DNA of 64,000 bases, taken from positions 1 through 64,000 of the forward strand of contig NZ_FNZU01000014.1 in NCBI RefSeq assembly GCF_900109325.1. The letters run 5' to 3'. The position numbers were made by a program, and so were the translations under genes. Positions 49,444-58,300 of this stretch are shown here, piece after piece. The DNA is from Alkalibacterium pelagium (GTDB lineage: Bacteria > Bacillota > Bacilli > Lactobacillales > Carnobacteriaceae_A). The notes beneath the pieces were generated by a model. That model was not told where the DNA came from. It did not search any database and saw only the letters and a list, made by a program, of their open reading frames with translations. Positions within the stretch are counted from its first letter, which is position 1. Each line of letters begins with the position of its first letter.

Positions 49444-49705
49444 TATATCAAGAATAATACCACTTTGAGAAAGACACCATCGTTCAACAGTAATTAAAAG
49501 AGAGGAAGATCCCGGCTGAAAATCTTCCATTAATGAACGGATGACCCCTTTCGAGTGCCGGTCCGAATAGAGTAGGATCTGCCGTATACTCTGCGTTAAA
49601 GAGCGAAGAGATTAGAATGGCTCATTGCTGTTCTATAAACTTGGGTGGAACCACGTATATTAAACGTCCCATTGGATAAGACAGCTTATTCAATGGGACT
49701 TTTTT
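49444..49705 (+). promoter_or_regulatory. T-box riboswitch of thrS
   Basis: The T-box core TGGGTGGAACCACG (49642-49655) is followed by a terminator: GTCCCATTG (49666-49674) pairs with CAATGGGAC (49691-49699), then T-run. Upstream, a long stem I carries AGTA, AGAGAG and the distal GGCTGAAAATC segments; ACC at 49544-49546 is the likely threonine specifier. Known mechanism: uncharged tRNA-Thr pairs with the specifier and T-box bulge and favours the antiterminator. It fills the non-coding stretch 49413-49727. Confidence 0.92.
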
Positions 49706-49727
49706 AATGAAAATAGGAGGAATTGGA

Positions 49728-51659
49728 ATGTCGGAAATGATTAATGTTATTTTACCGGATGGCTCTTCAAAGGAAGTTTCTAAAGGCACAACGCCTAAAG
49801 AGATTGCTGGTGGGATTGCCAAGTCACTTGAAAAAAAAGGGCTGGCCGCTAAATGGAATGGTGAACTGGTCGATTTCAGTCGTGAACTGAATGAAGACGG
49901 AGCACTTGAAATCGTTACGCCTGATCATGAAGATGCTCTGTCAGTTTTAAGACACTCTACTGCCCATCTAATGGCTCAGGCAATTAAACGTCTGTATCCG
50001 GATGTGTCATTCGGAGTAGGGCCCGCTATAGAAAATGGGTTTTATTATGATACAGATACTGAGCAGCCGATTACTGATGAAGATCTGGAAAGAATTGAAA
50101 ACGAAATGATGGCGATCGTAAAAGAAAATCTGCCTATCATTCGAAAAGAAATATCTAGAGCAGAAGCTCTTGACCTGTTTAAAGATGACCCTTATAAACA
50201 GGAACTGATCAAAGATCTTCCAGAGAATGAAGAATTGACTGTCTATGAACAGGGAGAATTTGTCGACCTGTGTCGTGGTGTACATGTGCCTTCTACAGGT
50301 CGGATACAAGTCTTTAAACTATTATCCCTTGCAGGGGCTTACTGGAGAGGGAACTCTGACAATAAAATGATGCAGCGTGTATACGGGACAGCGTTTTTTG
50401 ATAAAAAAGCACTGAAAGAGTACCTCAAGATGCGGGAAGAAGCAAAGCAGCGGGATCACCGTAAATTAGGTAAAGAGCTGGAACTTTTCATGTTGTCACC
50501 AGAGGTCGGTTCAGGTCTGCCGTTCTGGCTTCCTAAGGGAGCTACGATCAGACGTGTAATTGAACGATACATTACAGACAAGGAAATTAGCTTGGGTTAT
50601 CAGCATGTCTATACTCCAATCATGGCAAACGTTGACTTTTACAAGCGTTCAGGCCACTGGGATCATTACCATGAAGACATGTTTCCACCAATGGATATGG
50701 GTGACGGGGAAATGCTTGTTCTTCGCCCAATGAACTGTCCGCATCATATGATGGTCTTTAAAGATGATGTCAGAAGTTACCGTGACCTGCCGATTCGCAT
50801 CGCTGAACTGGGACAGATGCACCGCTATGAGAAGAGCGGGGCTTTGTCAGGCTTGCAGCGCGTACGTGAAATGACACTGAACGATGCCCACGTGTTTGTT
50901 CGTCCGGATCAGATCAAAGAGGAGTTCAGCCGAGTTGTCAAACTTATGCTTGCTGTGTATGAAGACTTTGACATTAAAGATTACCGCTTCAGACTGAGTT
51001 ATAGAGACCCTGAAAATACTGAAAAGTACTTTGACGATGATGCCATGTGGATGAAAGCTGAGTCTATGTTGAAAGAAACACTTGACGATCTTGGCCTGGA
51101 ATACTTCGAGGCAACAGGGGAAGCTGCATTTTATGGTCCTAAACTTGACGTTCAAGTCAAAACTGCAATGGGTATAGAAGAAACTCTCTCTACTGTTCAG
51201 CTTGATTTCCTTCTGCCAGAACGGTTCGACCTGACGTACGTTGGGGAAGATGGACAGGATTCTCATCGACCAGTCGTTATCCACCGTGGAGTCGTATCGA
51301 CGATGGAACGTTTTGTTGCATACCTGATAGAACGATACAAAGGTGCATTCCCGACATGGCTGGCACCTGTACAGGCTAAAATCATTCCTGTCAATCTTGA
51401 TATCCATGGCGAGTTTGCAGAACAGCTGAAAAACAGACTGGCAGCCAAAGGCTTACGAATAGAAGTCGATAATCGAAACGAGAAGATGGGATACAAAATC
51501 CGAGAAGCTCAGACACTCAAGATTCCTTATCAGCTCGTTATCGGAGACAATGAGATGGCTGATAATTCAGTAGCTGTCCGTAAATACGGTGAAAAACAGA
51601 CTAACACTCTTGCTATAGAGGATTTCATTCAGCAGATGGTAGAAGAGAATACGAAATAA
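49728..51659 (+). CDS. thrS: Threonyl-tRNA synthetase
   Basis: 643 residues from the ATG at 49728, with AGGAGG upstream; the in-frame ATG at 49707 precedes that site. The TGS domain (1-64), editing domain ([10 protein letters not shown] near 75), class II core ([12 protein letters not shown] with zinc Cys and [14 protein letters not shown]) and anticodon-binding domain (from about 540) are complete. It is controlled by the T-box. Confidence 0.98.
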   Translation: MSEMINVILPDGSSKEVSKGTTPKEIAGGIAKSLEKKGLAAKWNGELVDFSRELNEDGALEIVTPDHEDALSVLRHSTAHLMAQAIKRLYPDVSFGVGPAIENGFYYDTDTEQPITDEDLERIENEMMAIVKENLPIIRKEISRAEALDLFKDDPYKQELIKDLPENEELTVYEQGEFVDLCRGVHVPSTGRIQVFKLLSLAGAYWRGNSDNKMMQRVYGTAFFDKKALKEYLKMREEAKQRDHRKLGKELELFMLSPEVGSGLPFWLPKGATIRRVIERYITDKEISLGYQHVYTPIMANVDFYKRSGHWDHYHEDMFPPMDMGDGEMLVLRPMNCPHHMMVFKDDVRSYRDLPIRIAELGQMHRYEKSGALSGLQRVREMTLNDAHVFVRPDQIKEEFSRVVKLMLAVYEDFDIKDYRFRLSYRDPENTEKYFDDDAMWMKAESMLKETLDDLGLEYFEATGEAAFYGPKLDVQVKTAMGIEETLSTVQLDFLLPERFDLTYVGEDGQDSHRPVVIHRGVVSTMERFVAYLIERYKGAFPTWLAPVQAKIIPVNLDIHGEFAEQLKNRLAAKGLRIEVDNRNEKMGYKIREAQTLKIPYQLVIGDNEMADNSVAVRKYGEKQTNTLAIEDFIQQMVEENTK

Positions 51660-51673
51660 ATGTCACGATCCAT

Positions 51674-51702
51674 TTGACATAGGGTATTCGTTGTGATATT
51701 AT
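51674..51702 (+). promoter_or_regulatory. Promoter of infC-rpmI-rplT
   Basis: A consensus -35 TTGACA (51674-51679), a 17-base spacer and -10 TATTAT (51697-51702). Confidence 0.85.
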
Positions 51703-51708
51703 ATAAAA

Positions 51709-51862
51709 GTTGAGAAAACAAAGCAGAAGCCCCCGCTTCTCGCCTTATGGACATCTGTTCATGGGCAGATATGGACACGTATATATAAGGCATGCGCTTG
51801 AGTATGCCTGATGCGGAGAACAGGCGGGAAATTTCTATGCAAATAGAAGTCCCGCCTTTTTC
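51709..51862 (+). promoter_or_regulatory. infC leader with attenuator (L20-type autoregulation)
   Basis: The leader is densely folded. AGAAGC-CCCC-GCTTCT (51725-51740) is followed by an ATCTG/CAGAT stem closed by CCTTAT/ATAAGG. It ends in a terminator at 51822-51862 (AGGCGGGA/TCCCGCCT with inner TTCTAT/ATAGAA, then TTTTT). In Bacillus the same operon is terminated early when excess L20 binds the leader. The position and design here agree, but I could not match the L20 motif base by base. Confidence 0.72.
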
Positions 51863-51898
51863 TGTGCTTTTCTCGCAAATACTTTGGAGGTGACCACC

Positions 51899-52414
51899 AT
51901 AGCTAAAGACATGATTGTCAACGACCGTATTCGTGCAAATGAAGTACGTTTGATCGGAAAAGACGGTGAACAGATAGGTGTAGTCCAGCGTAAAGAGGCA
52001 CTAAGATTAGCAGAGGAAGCCAATATGGACCTTGTTCTAGTCTCGCCTAATGCTAAACCACCAGTTGCTCGTGTAATGGACTACGGCAAGTATCGCTATG
52101 AACAGCAGAAAAAGGAACGTGAAGCAAGAAAGAATCAGAAAATTGTCAACATCAAAGAGATTCGTTTGAGTCCAACGATCGACGACCATGATTTTGATAC
52201 GAAATTGCGTAACGCTCGTAAGTTTCTGGAAAAAGGCGATAAAGTCAAAGTCTCTATCCGTTTCAGAGGACGAGCAATCACTCACAAGGACATTGGACGT
52301 GAAGTACTGGAACGCATGGCTGAAAAAGCATCTGATATTTCACAAGTCGAATCAAAGGCTAAGATGGATGGCCGTAGCATGTTCTTGATGCTCGCACCGA
52401 AAAGTGAAAAATAA
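51899..52414 (+). CDS. infC: Translation initiation factor IF-3, AUA start
   Basis: 171 residues. IF-3 proofreads initiator tRNA and start codons on the 30S subunit. GGAGGTGA (51886-51893) is placed five bases before an ATA at 51899, giving (M)[18 protein letters not shown], which aligns with the family start. The in-frame TTG at 51884 overlaps the ribosome site. Both domains are complete ([13 protein letters not shown] linker; [13 protein letters not shown]). infC is known to use rare start codons for IF-3 self-control. Confidence 0.96.
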   Translation: MAKDMIVNDRIRANEVRLIGKDGEQIGVVQRKEALRLAEEANMDLVLVSPNAKPPVARVMDYGKYRYEQQKKEREARKNQKIVNIKEIRLSPTIDDHDFDTKLRNARKFLEKGDKVKVSIRFRGRAITHKDIGREVLERMAEKASDISQVESKAKMDGRSMFLMLAPKSEK

Positions 52415-52478
52415 AGAAATAACTGTGATGTAGTTATTTTCTGATCATTATATAGAAGAGTATTGGAGGAAATCAAAA

Positions 52479-52679
52479 ATGCCTAAGCAAAAAACGCATA
52501 AAGGTTCAGCAAAACGATTCAAAAGAACTGGTACTGGTAAACTGAAAAGAAGTCACGCAAAAACAAGCCACATGTTTGCGAATAAGACTCAGAAACAGAA
52601 ACGTAAACTGCGTAAATCAGCACTGGTTTCTAATAGTGACTACAAACGCATCAAGCAGCAGCTTGCTAAAATGAAATAA
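52479..52679 (+). CDS. rpmI: Ribosomal protein L35
   Basis: 66 residues, highly basic, with the family start [29 protein letters not shown] precedes the ATG. It is the second gene of the infC-rpmI-rplT operon. Confidence 0.99.
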   Translation: MPKQKTHKGSAKRFKRTGTGKLKRSHAKTSHMFANKTQKQKRKLRKSALVSNSDYKRIKQQLAKMK

Positions 52680-52713
52680 TAGATTCTAGGATTGTATTGA
52701 AGGAGGAAAAACA

Positions 52714-53073
52714 ATGGCACGAGTAAAAGGTGGAGTCGTCACTCGCAGACGCCGTAATCGCGTATTAAAATTAGCTAAAGGATATTATGGTGCTAAACAT
52801 CGCTTGTTCAAAGTTGCAAAACAGCAAGTAATGAAATCATACATGTATGCTTACAGAGACCGTAAACAGAACAAGCGTAACTTCCGTAAACTATGGATTG
52901 CACGTATCAACGCTGCAGCACGTATGAACGGATTAAGCTACTCTAAATTCATGCACGGACTTAAATTAGCTGAAATCGACATGAACCGTAAAATGCTGGC
53001 TGACTTGGCTGTAAACGATGCTGATGCATTTTCAGCTCTGACAGATAAAGCAAAAGATGCTTTAAACGGTTAA
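52714..53073 (+). CDS. rplT: Ribosomal protein L20
   Basis: 119 residues. L20 is a 50S assembly protein and the probable self-regulator of this operon. [20 protein letters not shown] and the C-terminal [17 protein letters not shown] are typical. GAAGGAGG precedes the ATG. Confidence 0.99.
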   Translation: MARVKGGVVTRRRRNRVLKLAKGYYGAKHRLFKVAKQQVMKSYMYAYRDRKQNKRNFRKLWIARINAAARMNGLSYSKFMHGLKLAEIDMNRKMLADLAVNDADAFSALTDKAKDALNG

Positions 53074-53081
53074 TTCACTTG

Positions 53082-53129
53082 CCTTATAACAATCAGTTTA
53101 TAACTGGTTGTTATAAGGTTTTCTTTTTC
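53082..53129 (+). terminator. Terminator of infC-rpmI-rplT
   Basis: A 16-bp stem, CCTTATAACAATCAGT with ACTGGTTGTTATAAGG (one G-T pair), is followed by TTTTCTTTTT. Confidence 0.93.
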
Positions 53130-53175
53130 AAAATAATTGAAACAAAATTTACGTTCCTTTATCAGAACTTCATGG

Positions 53176-53234
53176 TATAATGTAAAAGATATTCCTATCA
53201 AGAGGAGTTTATGAAAAAAAATTACTATACATAA
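53176..53234 (+). promoter_or_regulatory. hemY promoter and seven-codon leader ORF
   Basis: An extended -10 TGG-TATAAT (-10 at 53176-53181) is followed by AGAGGAG and, three bases later, an ATG (53211) opening the short frame MKKNYYT, which stops at 53232-53234. It may be a leader peptide, since its ribosome site is better than many in the window. No terminator hairpin follows it. Confidence 0.45.
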
Positions 53235-53245
53235 GCTTTTCGATC

Positions 53246-53275
53246 AGTTATATGTAGTTATGTTAGTTATATGTA
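53246..53275 (+). repeat. Three phased AGTTAT direct repeats before hemY
   Basis: AGTTATATGT, AGTTATGTT and AGTTATATGTA start at 53246, 53256 and 53265, a spacing of 10 and 9 bases, about one helix turn. They lie in the transcribed leader about 35 bases before the hemY start. Confidence 0.5.
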
Positions 53276-53309
53276 AGACAAATACGTTCAGGTAAGGGGT
53301 GTGTCCAGA

Positions 53310-54707
53310 ATGGAGAAGGCTAAGAAAAGAATCGCAGTTGTCGGCAGCGGCATTACCGGTCTGACAGTTGCCTATCGCTTGCAGAAAATAATTAAAGAAC
53401 AGGATCTTCCTTTCGAAGTCATCGTCCTGGAGTCTTCTATCCGTTCCGGTGGAAAATTATATACCATGAAATTCGGAGAACAGTTCATCGATCTGGGTGC
53501 TGAGTCTATAGACACGCGCCTGCCGGATGCAGTCGGACTGATTAAAGAATTAGGACTAGAGGACCAGGTGGAATACAGTCAGAATGGAAAGCCTGATATC
53601 TATGCATTCAATAAGCTTTATCAGCTCGACAGCGATACTTATAAGGGAATTCCAGTAAAAAGAACAGACATATGGAAATTCGATCTGATTTCTTTTCAGG
53701 GGAAACTGTCTTTCCTGAAAGATACATATTTTTCCAGAACTGAAGAATCAGAAGAAGTATCAACTCGTGACTACTTTGCTCAACGTGTAGGAGATGAGGT
53801 AGCTGAATATGCTGCTGAACCATATATATCTAAGGTCTATTCTAGTGAAATTGATGAAATAGGTATCAAGGGATTAAATGAACCATTGTTTGCTCTCGAA
53901 AAGGAACATGGAACTATTACTAAAGCACTTGAAGCTCATCCTGAACTAATTGATGGAGATGGCAATTATCTGACATTTAAAGATGGGCTAGAGACTCTCA
54001 CACGTGAATTGTCTCAAAGTCTTGAAGAGGACATCAGGTATTCAAAGAAAGTAACGGATATAAAAAAAAGCATCAGTCATACCTATATTGTCGACATTAA
54101 TAAAAAAGAGCAGCTTAGAGTAGATAGTGTTGTCGTAGCTACTGATTCTGGAGCTTATAATCAGATTTTTTCAGACATCGAATTAAGTGACTACTTTAAG
54201 GAAATCAAGATGGGATCCATAGGATTTGTCCTTTTCAGTTTTCCGAAAGGAGCTATCAAGAATCCTCCTGAAGGAAACGGCGTACTGTCAGTCAGACGTA
54301 ATAATTCATATATACAAAGCATCGTGTGGCTGAATAAAAAATGGGCACACCATGCACATAAAGATGAAGAATTATTAGGAGTCTACTTCGGCAGAAGCTC
54401 GGATAGTATTATGATGTCACTAAGTAACAAGCAGATTGAAGAAGCAATACTTAAAGATCTTAACAAAATGCTGTCAATTAATGTTGATCCGAATTACCGT
54501 ATCATCAAGCGGTGGCCTAATGCCATCCCTCAGTTCAGCGTTAATCATGAAGAACGGACCAAAAATCTCAATGAGTTTCTTAAAGATAAATATCCCGGAC
54601 TGTATCTTATTGGTAATGGAATGGACGGATTTGGTGTAAACAACTGTATTCGACAAGGAAATAAAACAGCCGAATTGGTCATCGACTATTTAAAAAATAC
54701 AATATAG
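53310..54707 (+). CDS. hemY: HemY family oxidase (coproporphyrinogen/protoporphyrinogen oxidase)
   Basis: 465 residues from the ATG at 53310, with AAGGGG ten bases upstream; an in-frame GTG at 53301 is too near that site. The FAD motif is VVGSGITGLTVAYRL, followed by VLESSIRSGGKL. The C-terminal flavin motif is LIGNGMDGFGVNNCIRQG. In Gram-positives this enzyme oxidises coproporphyrinogen III in the heme pathway. No other heme gene is in the window. The neighbours yhfI-lplA resemble the Bacillus chromosome near hemEHY, so it may be a remnant or serve external porphyrin. Confidence 0.88.
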   Translation: MEKAKKRIAVVGSGITGLTVAYRLQKIIKEQDLPFEVIVLESSIRSGGKLYTMKFGEQFIDLGAESIDTRLPDAVGLIKELGLEDQVEYSQNGKPDIYAFNKLYQLDSDTYKGIPVKRTDIWKFDLISFQGKLSFLKDTYFSRTEESEEVSTRDYFAQRVGDEVAEYAAEPYISKVYSSEIDEIGIKGLNEPLFALEKEHGTITKALEAHPELIDGDGNYLTFKDGLETLTRELSQSLEEDIRYSKKVTDIKKSISHTYIVDINKKEQLRVDSVVVATDSGAYNQIFSDIELSDYFKEIKMGSIGFVLFSFPKGAIKNPPEGNGVLSVRRNNSYIQSIVWLNKKWAHHAHKDEELLGVYFGRSSDSIMMSLSNKQIEEAILKDLNKMLSINVDPNYRIIKRWPNAIPQFSVNHEERTKNLNEFLKDKYPGLYLIGNGMDGFGVNNCIRQGNKTAELVIDYLKNTI

Positions 54708-54743
54708 TTTTCCCATTCGTTTTTATAAGTGAACTGGGATCCA

Positions 54744-54792
54744 AAAACAGCCGATCGTGTACAGAAGAGTACAGCATCGGTTGTTTTTTTTT
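54744..54792 (+). terminator. Terminator of hemY
   Basis: AACAGCCGAT pairs with ATCGGTTGTT (one G-T pair), with an inner TGTAC/GTACA stem and a run of T. Confidence 0.9.
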
Positions 54793-54846
54793 CAAATTCA
54801 CGTATTCTATAAATATAGATAATCATTACAAGGAGGAGTCTGTAAA

Positions 54847-55590
54847 ATGAAACTGACTGTACTGGGGTTCTATGGTGGTTATCCTACTGATAACATAGGA
54901 ACGAGTTCTTATCTACTGGAATCTGATAATTTTCACTTGCTTCTGGATGCGGGAAGTTACAGTCTGCTGACAATGGAAAAATATGTCGATCCGCTAGAGC
55001 TTGATGCTGTATTATTGTCTCACTATCATCACGATCATATTGCGGATTTAGGTGTTCTGCAATTTACTAGACTGCTGAAAAGGGATGAGCACGGCAATAG
55101 AGCTCACATGCTTCCAATTTACTGCCATAACGAAGATGCTGCTCACTTTGAACAGATGACTTTAGAAAACGTTAGTGAGGGGATACCATATAATGAAGAG
55201 CCCAAGCTGACAATTGGGCCGTTTGATATCGAGCACTTAAAGACTCTTCATCCTGTTCCTTGTTACGCTTTTAGGATTACTGAAAGAAAGACCGGTAAAG
55301 TACTCGTGTATACTGCAGATTCAGGATTTATCGAAGATTTTATCCCATTCTGTGAATCTGCCGATTATCTTCTGGCAGATAGTAATTTCTACAAAGGCAT
55401 GGAAAATCATACTGTCCACATGACTGCAAAGGAATGCGGACAGATTGCTTCAAAAGCTGGCGTATCTAACCTGATACTTTCCCATCTTCCTCAAACTGGA
55501 GACTGGAACAATCTGATCCAGCAGGCTCAGGAAGAGTGCCCGCGCACAACTGTCCAGCTCGCTGAAAAAGATAAACACTATAATATTTAA
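54847..55590 (+). CDS. yhfI: MBL-fold metallohydrolase (YhfI type)
   Basis: 247 residues. The metallo-beta-lactamase motif is H59-x-H61-x-D63-H64 in SHYHHDHIADL. Further ligands are in KTLHPVPCYAF, YTADSGF and LILSHLPQ. The substrate is unknown; it resembles phosphodiesterase or RNase Z-like branches. It is followed 12 bases later by lplA, the Bacillus yhfI-lplJ order. Confidence 0.9.
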   Translation: MKLTVLGFYGGYPTDNIGTSSYLLESDNFHLLLDAGSYSLLTMEKYVDPLELDAVLLSHYHHDHIADLGVLQFTRLLKRDEHGNRAHMLPIYCHNEDAAHFEQMTLENVSEGIPYNEEPKLTIGPFDIEHLKTLHPVPCYAFRITERKTGKVLVYTADSGFIEDFIPFCESADYLLADSNFYKGMENHTVHMTAKECGQIASKAGVSNLILSHLPQTGDWNNLIQQAQEECPRTTVQLAEKDKHYNI

Positions 55591-55602
55591 GGAGAACTAT
55601 AT

Positions 55603-56622
55603 ATGTATTATGTAAAAAACCAGAGAAATGGAAAAGAAATCCACGATCCAAGAATCAACCTAGCAATTGAATATTATTTATTGAATGAAGTGGAACTGGA
55701 TGAGCCGATCCTTCTGTTTTATATTAACGATAACTCAATCATTGTCGGTAGAAACCAGAACACATATGAAGAAGTCAACACATCATATGTAGACGAAAAC
55801 GATGTGACTGTCGTACGCCGTTTCTCTGGTGGGGGAGCAGTCTATCATGATATGGGCGTACTGAATTTCTGTTTTCTGACTAAAGATGACGGGAACTCTT
55901 TTAGAGACTTCAAGAAATTTACTTCTCCTGTCATAGATGCGCTTCATCAGATGGGGGTAGAAGGAGCAGAGCTGCGTGGAAGAAATGATCTGGTCATTGA
56001 TGGTAAAAAATTCTCAGGTAATGCCATGTATGCTAAAAATAACCGCTTGACTGCACACGGCACGTTGATGTTCGATTCTGAAATAGAAGCAGTGGTCAAG
56101 GCACTTAAACCTAAAAAGCATAAATTGGAATCTAAAGGGATCAAATCCATCCGAAGCAGAGTGACGAACATCAAACCATATTTAGATGACTCTTATCAGT
56201 TTATGAATGCAAAAGATTTCAGAGATAAGCTGCTGCTTTATATATTTGATACTGATAAGTCCGAAGACATTAAAGAGTATGTTTTAAAAGACGAGGACTG
56301 GGTCAAGATTGAAGCGTTCGCTGAACAGTATACAGCTAACTGGGATTGGAACTATGGTAAATCTCCTTCCTTTGATACTGAAAGAAGTGAACGTCTTTCA
56401 GTCGGAACAGTTGAAGTTAAAATGAATGTAAGAAAAGGAAAAATCGAAGACATTCGTATTTTTGGAGACTTCTTTGGTATGGGAGAAATTGAAGATGTTG
56501 AAAAAGATTTGCAAGGTATTCCGTATACCCGTGAAGCCATCACTCGCGCATTAAAGGATATCGATACCCAAACCTATTTTGGGAATGTTGAGATTGATGA
56601 GCTTGTTGACCTTTTATACTAA
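55603..56622 (+). CDS. lplA: Lipoate--protein ligase
   Basis: 339 residues. It attaches scavenged lipoate to E2 subunits or GcvH via lipoyl-AMP. The motifs are VRRFSGGGAVYHDMGVLNF (near 67), GRNDLVIDGKKFSGNA with the catalytic Lys, and a C-terminal accessory domain (from about 250). AAGGAGAA lies before the ATG. Confidence 0.95.
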   Translation: MYYVKNQRNGKEIHDPRINLAIEYYLLNEVELDEPILLFYINDNSIIVGRNQNTYEEVNTSYVDENDVTVVRRFSGGGAVYHDMGVLNFCFLTKDDGNSFRDFKKFTSPVIDALHQMGVEGAELRGRNDLVIDGKKFSGNAMYAKNNRLTAHGTLMFDSEIEAVVKALKPKKHKLESKGIKSIRSRVTNIKPYLDDSYQFMNAKDFRDKLLLYIFDTDKSEDIKEYVLKDEDWVKIEAFAEQYTANWDWNYGKSPSFDTERSERLSVGTVEVKMNVRKGKIEDIRIFGDFFGMGEIEDVEKDLQGIPYTREAITRALKDIDTQTYFGNVEIDELVDLLY

Positions 56623-56638
56623 GGCCTATTCATTAAGT

Positions 56639-56678
56639 AAAAGCTCCATTTCAGTTTTTAACTGGGATAGAGCTTTTT
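56639..56678 (+). terminator. Terminator of yhfI-lplA
   Basis: AAAAGCTC (56639-56646) pairs with GAGCTTTT (56670-56677), with an inner CAGT/ACTG stem. Confidence 0.85.
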
Positions 56679-56699
56679 GTGTCTAAAGAATACATCAGA

Positions 56700-56714
56700 T
56701 TATAATTATTATAA
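56700..56714. promoter_or_regulatory. PerR box upstream of spxA
   Basis: TTATAATTATTATAA fits the Bacillus PerR consensus TTATAAT-N-ATTATAA at every base. It is extended to a 10-bp inverted repeat by flanking CAGA/TCTG (56696-56718). A TATAAT at 56710-56715 overlaps it, so it could cover a distal promoter. In Bacillus subtilis a promoter of spx is repressed by PerR, which supports the assignment. Confidence 0.75.
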
Positions 56715-56827
56715 TCTGAGCAAAGTGTTATTTAAGTATAAGATATACGGAAAACCTATAATACCAAGCGTCCCCCAGCTTTGATGCAAAAAAAATAAAA
56801 AATAAGACAAAAATATGACAAATAGGG

Positions 56828-56856
56828 TTTACAACTGTTCACAATTACTCTATAGT
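56828..56856 (+). promoter_or_regulatory. Proximal promoter of spxA
   Basis: -35 TTTACA (56828-56833), a 17-base spacer and -10 TATAGT (56851-56856), about 60 bases before the start codon. Confidence 0.7.
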
Positions 56857-56918
56857 ATTAAGTGTAGCAGATGACAAACAGTTAAGAGAACCGTTAGATA
56901 TGAAGGGAGAAATACATA

Positions 56919-57326
56919 ATGGTCACATTATTCACAACACCAAGTTGCACATCATGCAGAAAAGCAAAGGCATGGCTTGAGGAGTACGATATCCCTTACC
57001 ACGAAAAAAACATGGCTCACGAACCTTTAAAAATTGAAGAGATAAAAGCAATTATGAGACTGACAGAAGACGGAACGGAAGATATTATTTCTACACGTTC
57101 CAAAGCATTTAAAGAACTGGATATTGATCTTGAAGAACTTTCATTAAAAGAACTGTTCGAAGTTATTCAGGAAAATCCGACATTGATCAGAAGACCGATT
57201 ATCATTGATGACCGAAGACTTCAAATCGGGTACAATGAAGATGAAATACGTCAGTTTGTTCCTCGAGAGGTCAGAGCAATGGAACTGGAAAAGGCTCAGA
57301 AACTGGTAGCTTTATCACAAGTATAA
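56919..57326 (+). CDS. spxA: Transcriptional regulator Spx
   Basis: 135 residues. Spx is an ArsC-fold protein that binds the RNA polymerase alpha subunit and redirects transcription under thiol stress. The redox switch is C10-x-x-C13 in PSCTSCRKA, and [21 protein letters not shown] is the conserved core. AAGGGAG lies before the ATG. The gene for its ClpC-side adaptor (mecA) follows, and that for its ClpXP adaptor (spxH) is 4 kb downstream. Confidence 0.97.
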   Translation: MVTLFTTPSCTSCRKAKAWLEEYDIPYHEKNMAHEPLKIEEIKAIMRLTEDGTEDIISTRSKAFKELDIDLEELSLKELFEVIQENPTLIRRPIIIDDRRLQIGYNEDEIRQFVPREVRAMELEKAQKLVALSQV

Positions 57327-57349
57327 GTTTAACTCATTTTATTAAATGG

Positions 57350-57379
57350 AAAAGAATCGACAGTGAGTCGGTTCTTTTT
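57350..57379 (+). terminator. Terminator of spxA
   Basis: AAAAGAATCGAC (57350-57361) pairs with GTCGGTTCTTTT (57367-57378) with one G-T pair. Confidence 0.88.
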
Positions 57380-57420
57380 GACCTTATACGAATAAAAAAG
57401 CACAATGTAATCGTCATAGC

Positions 57421-57449
57421 TTGTATTTGAAGGCCAGCTTTTGTATAAT
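57421..57449 (+). promoter_or_regulatory. Promoter of mecA
   Basis: -35 TTGTAT (57421-57426), a 17-base spacer and -10 TATAAT (57444-57449). The leader contains a small CAGTC/GACTG hairpin followed by five T. Confidence 0.7.
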
Positions 57450-57549
57450 AATCTAAGTGCAGTCGATCTGGACTGTTTTTGTATATAAAAAATGTTATAT
57501 CATCCCAGATGGAGGAACTGTTCTCCACAGAATTGCGAGGTGCGGGATA

Positions 57550-58197
57550 ATGGAAATTGAACATATCAATGAAGACACTATACGAGTGGTCATCGAAAAT
57601 ACAGATCTAGAAGAACGTGGGATTACATTCCTGGACCTGTTAGGAAATCAGAAGCAAATCGAAAAATTCTTCTATAGTATATTGGAAGAAGTTGATATTG
57701 ATGAAGAATTTCAGGAATCAGAAGCAGTCACTTTCCAAGTCATGCCTAACAACAACGGTCTCGAACTTTTCATCAGTAAGGGTGCTAATTTTAAAGAAGA
57801 AATGAACCAGCTTACTGGACTAGGTGATGCATCTCTTGGCAGTCATTCAGATGAGAGTGGACATGAAATCACAGACGAAGTGGAAGAGTACAGTCTGGAT
57901 GATAATGAAACTAAAGAGGCAATTATTGTCCTTAACAATTTTGAACAGATGATACAGTTAGCCCAATCTTTTCATATGGAAAGTGGCGCATCAAACCTGT
58001 TCACGTACAAAGGACAGTATTATCTTCACCTGATTTTCTTTATTGAAGAAATGAATGAAAAGACAAGTGAAGAAGAACTTGCCGTAGCTCTGGAGTATGG
58101 AGAGAAGAGTACGATATCCTCTGATGTACTCAATGAATATGCTGATCAGATAATGAAGACTAACGCCCTGGAAATGACCAGATACTATTTTAATTGA
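57550..58197 (+). CDS. mecA: Adaptor protein MecA
   Basis: 215 residues from the ATG at 57550, preceded by GAGGTG. The open frame extends upstream, but MEIEHINEDTIRVVIENTDLEERG is the family start. An N-terminal substrate-binding region (1-about 90), an acidic linker (about 110-140) and a C-terminal ClpC-binding domain (from about 145, FEQMIQLAQ) are seen. It delivers proteins such as competence regulators to ClpCP. Confidence 0.95.
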   Translation: MEIEHINEDTIRVVIENTDLEERGITFLDLLGNQKQIEKFFYSILEEVDIDEEFQESEAVTFQVMPNNNGLELFISKGANFKEEMNQLTGLGDASLGSHSDESGHEITDEVEEYSLDDNETKEAIIVLNNFEQMIQLAQSFHMESGASNLFTYKGQYYLHLIFFIEEMNEKTSEEELAVALEYGEKSTISSDVLNEYADQIMKTNALEMTRYYFN

Positions 58198-58204
58198 TAA
58201 CGAG

Positions 58205-58238
58205 AGACCACAGAGATGATATCTTTGTGGTCTTTTTT
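58205..58238 (+). terminator. Terminator of mecA
   Basis: AGACCACAGAGAT pairs with ATCTTTGTGGTCT (one mismatch), followed by T-run. Confidence 0.9.
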
Positions 58239-58300
58239 GATGAGTATTTTAATAAAAGGGTAATAGTATATATAGAAATTACTTTCCAGGAGGAAGATAT

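Noticed and set aside
57457-57549. 31-codon upstream extension of mecA
   Set aside because: It would begin about at the predicted transcript start, and the family N-terminus starts at MEIEHI.
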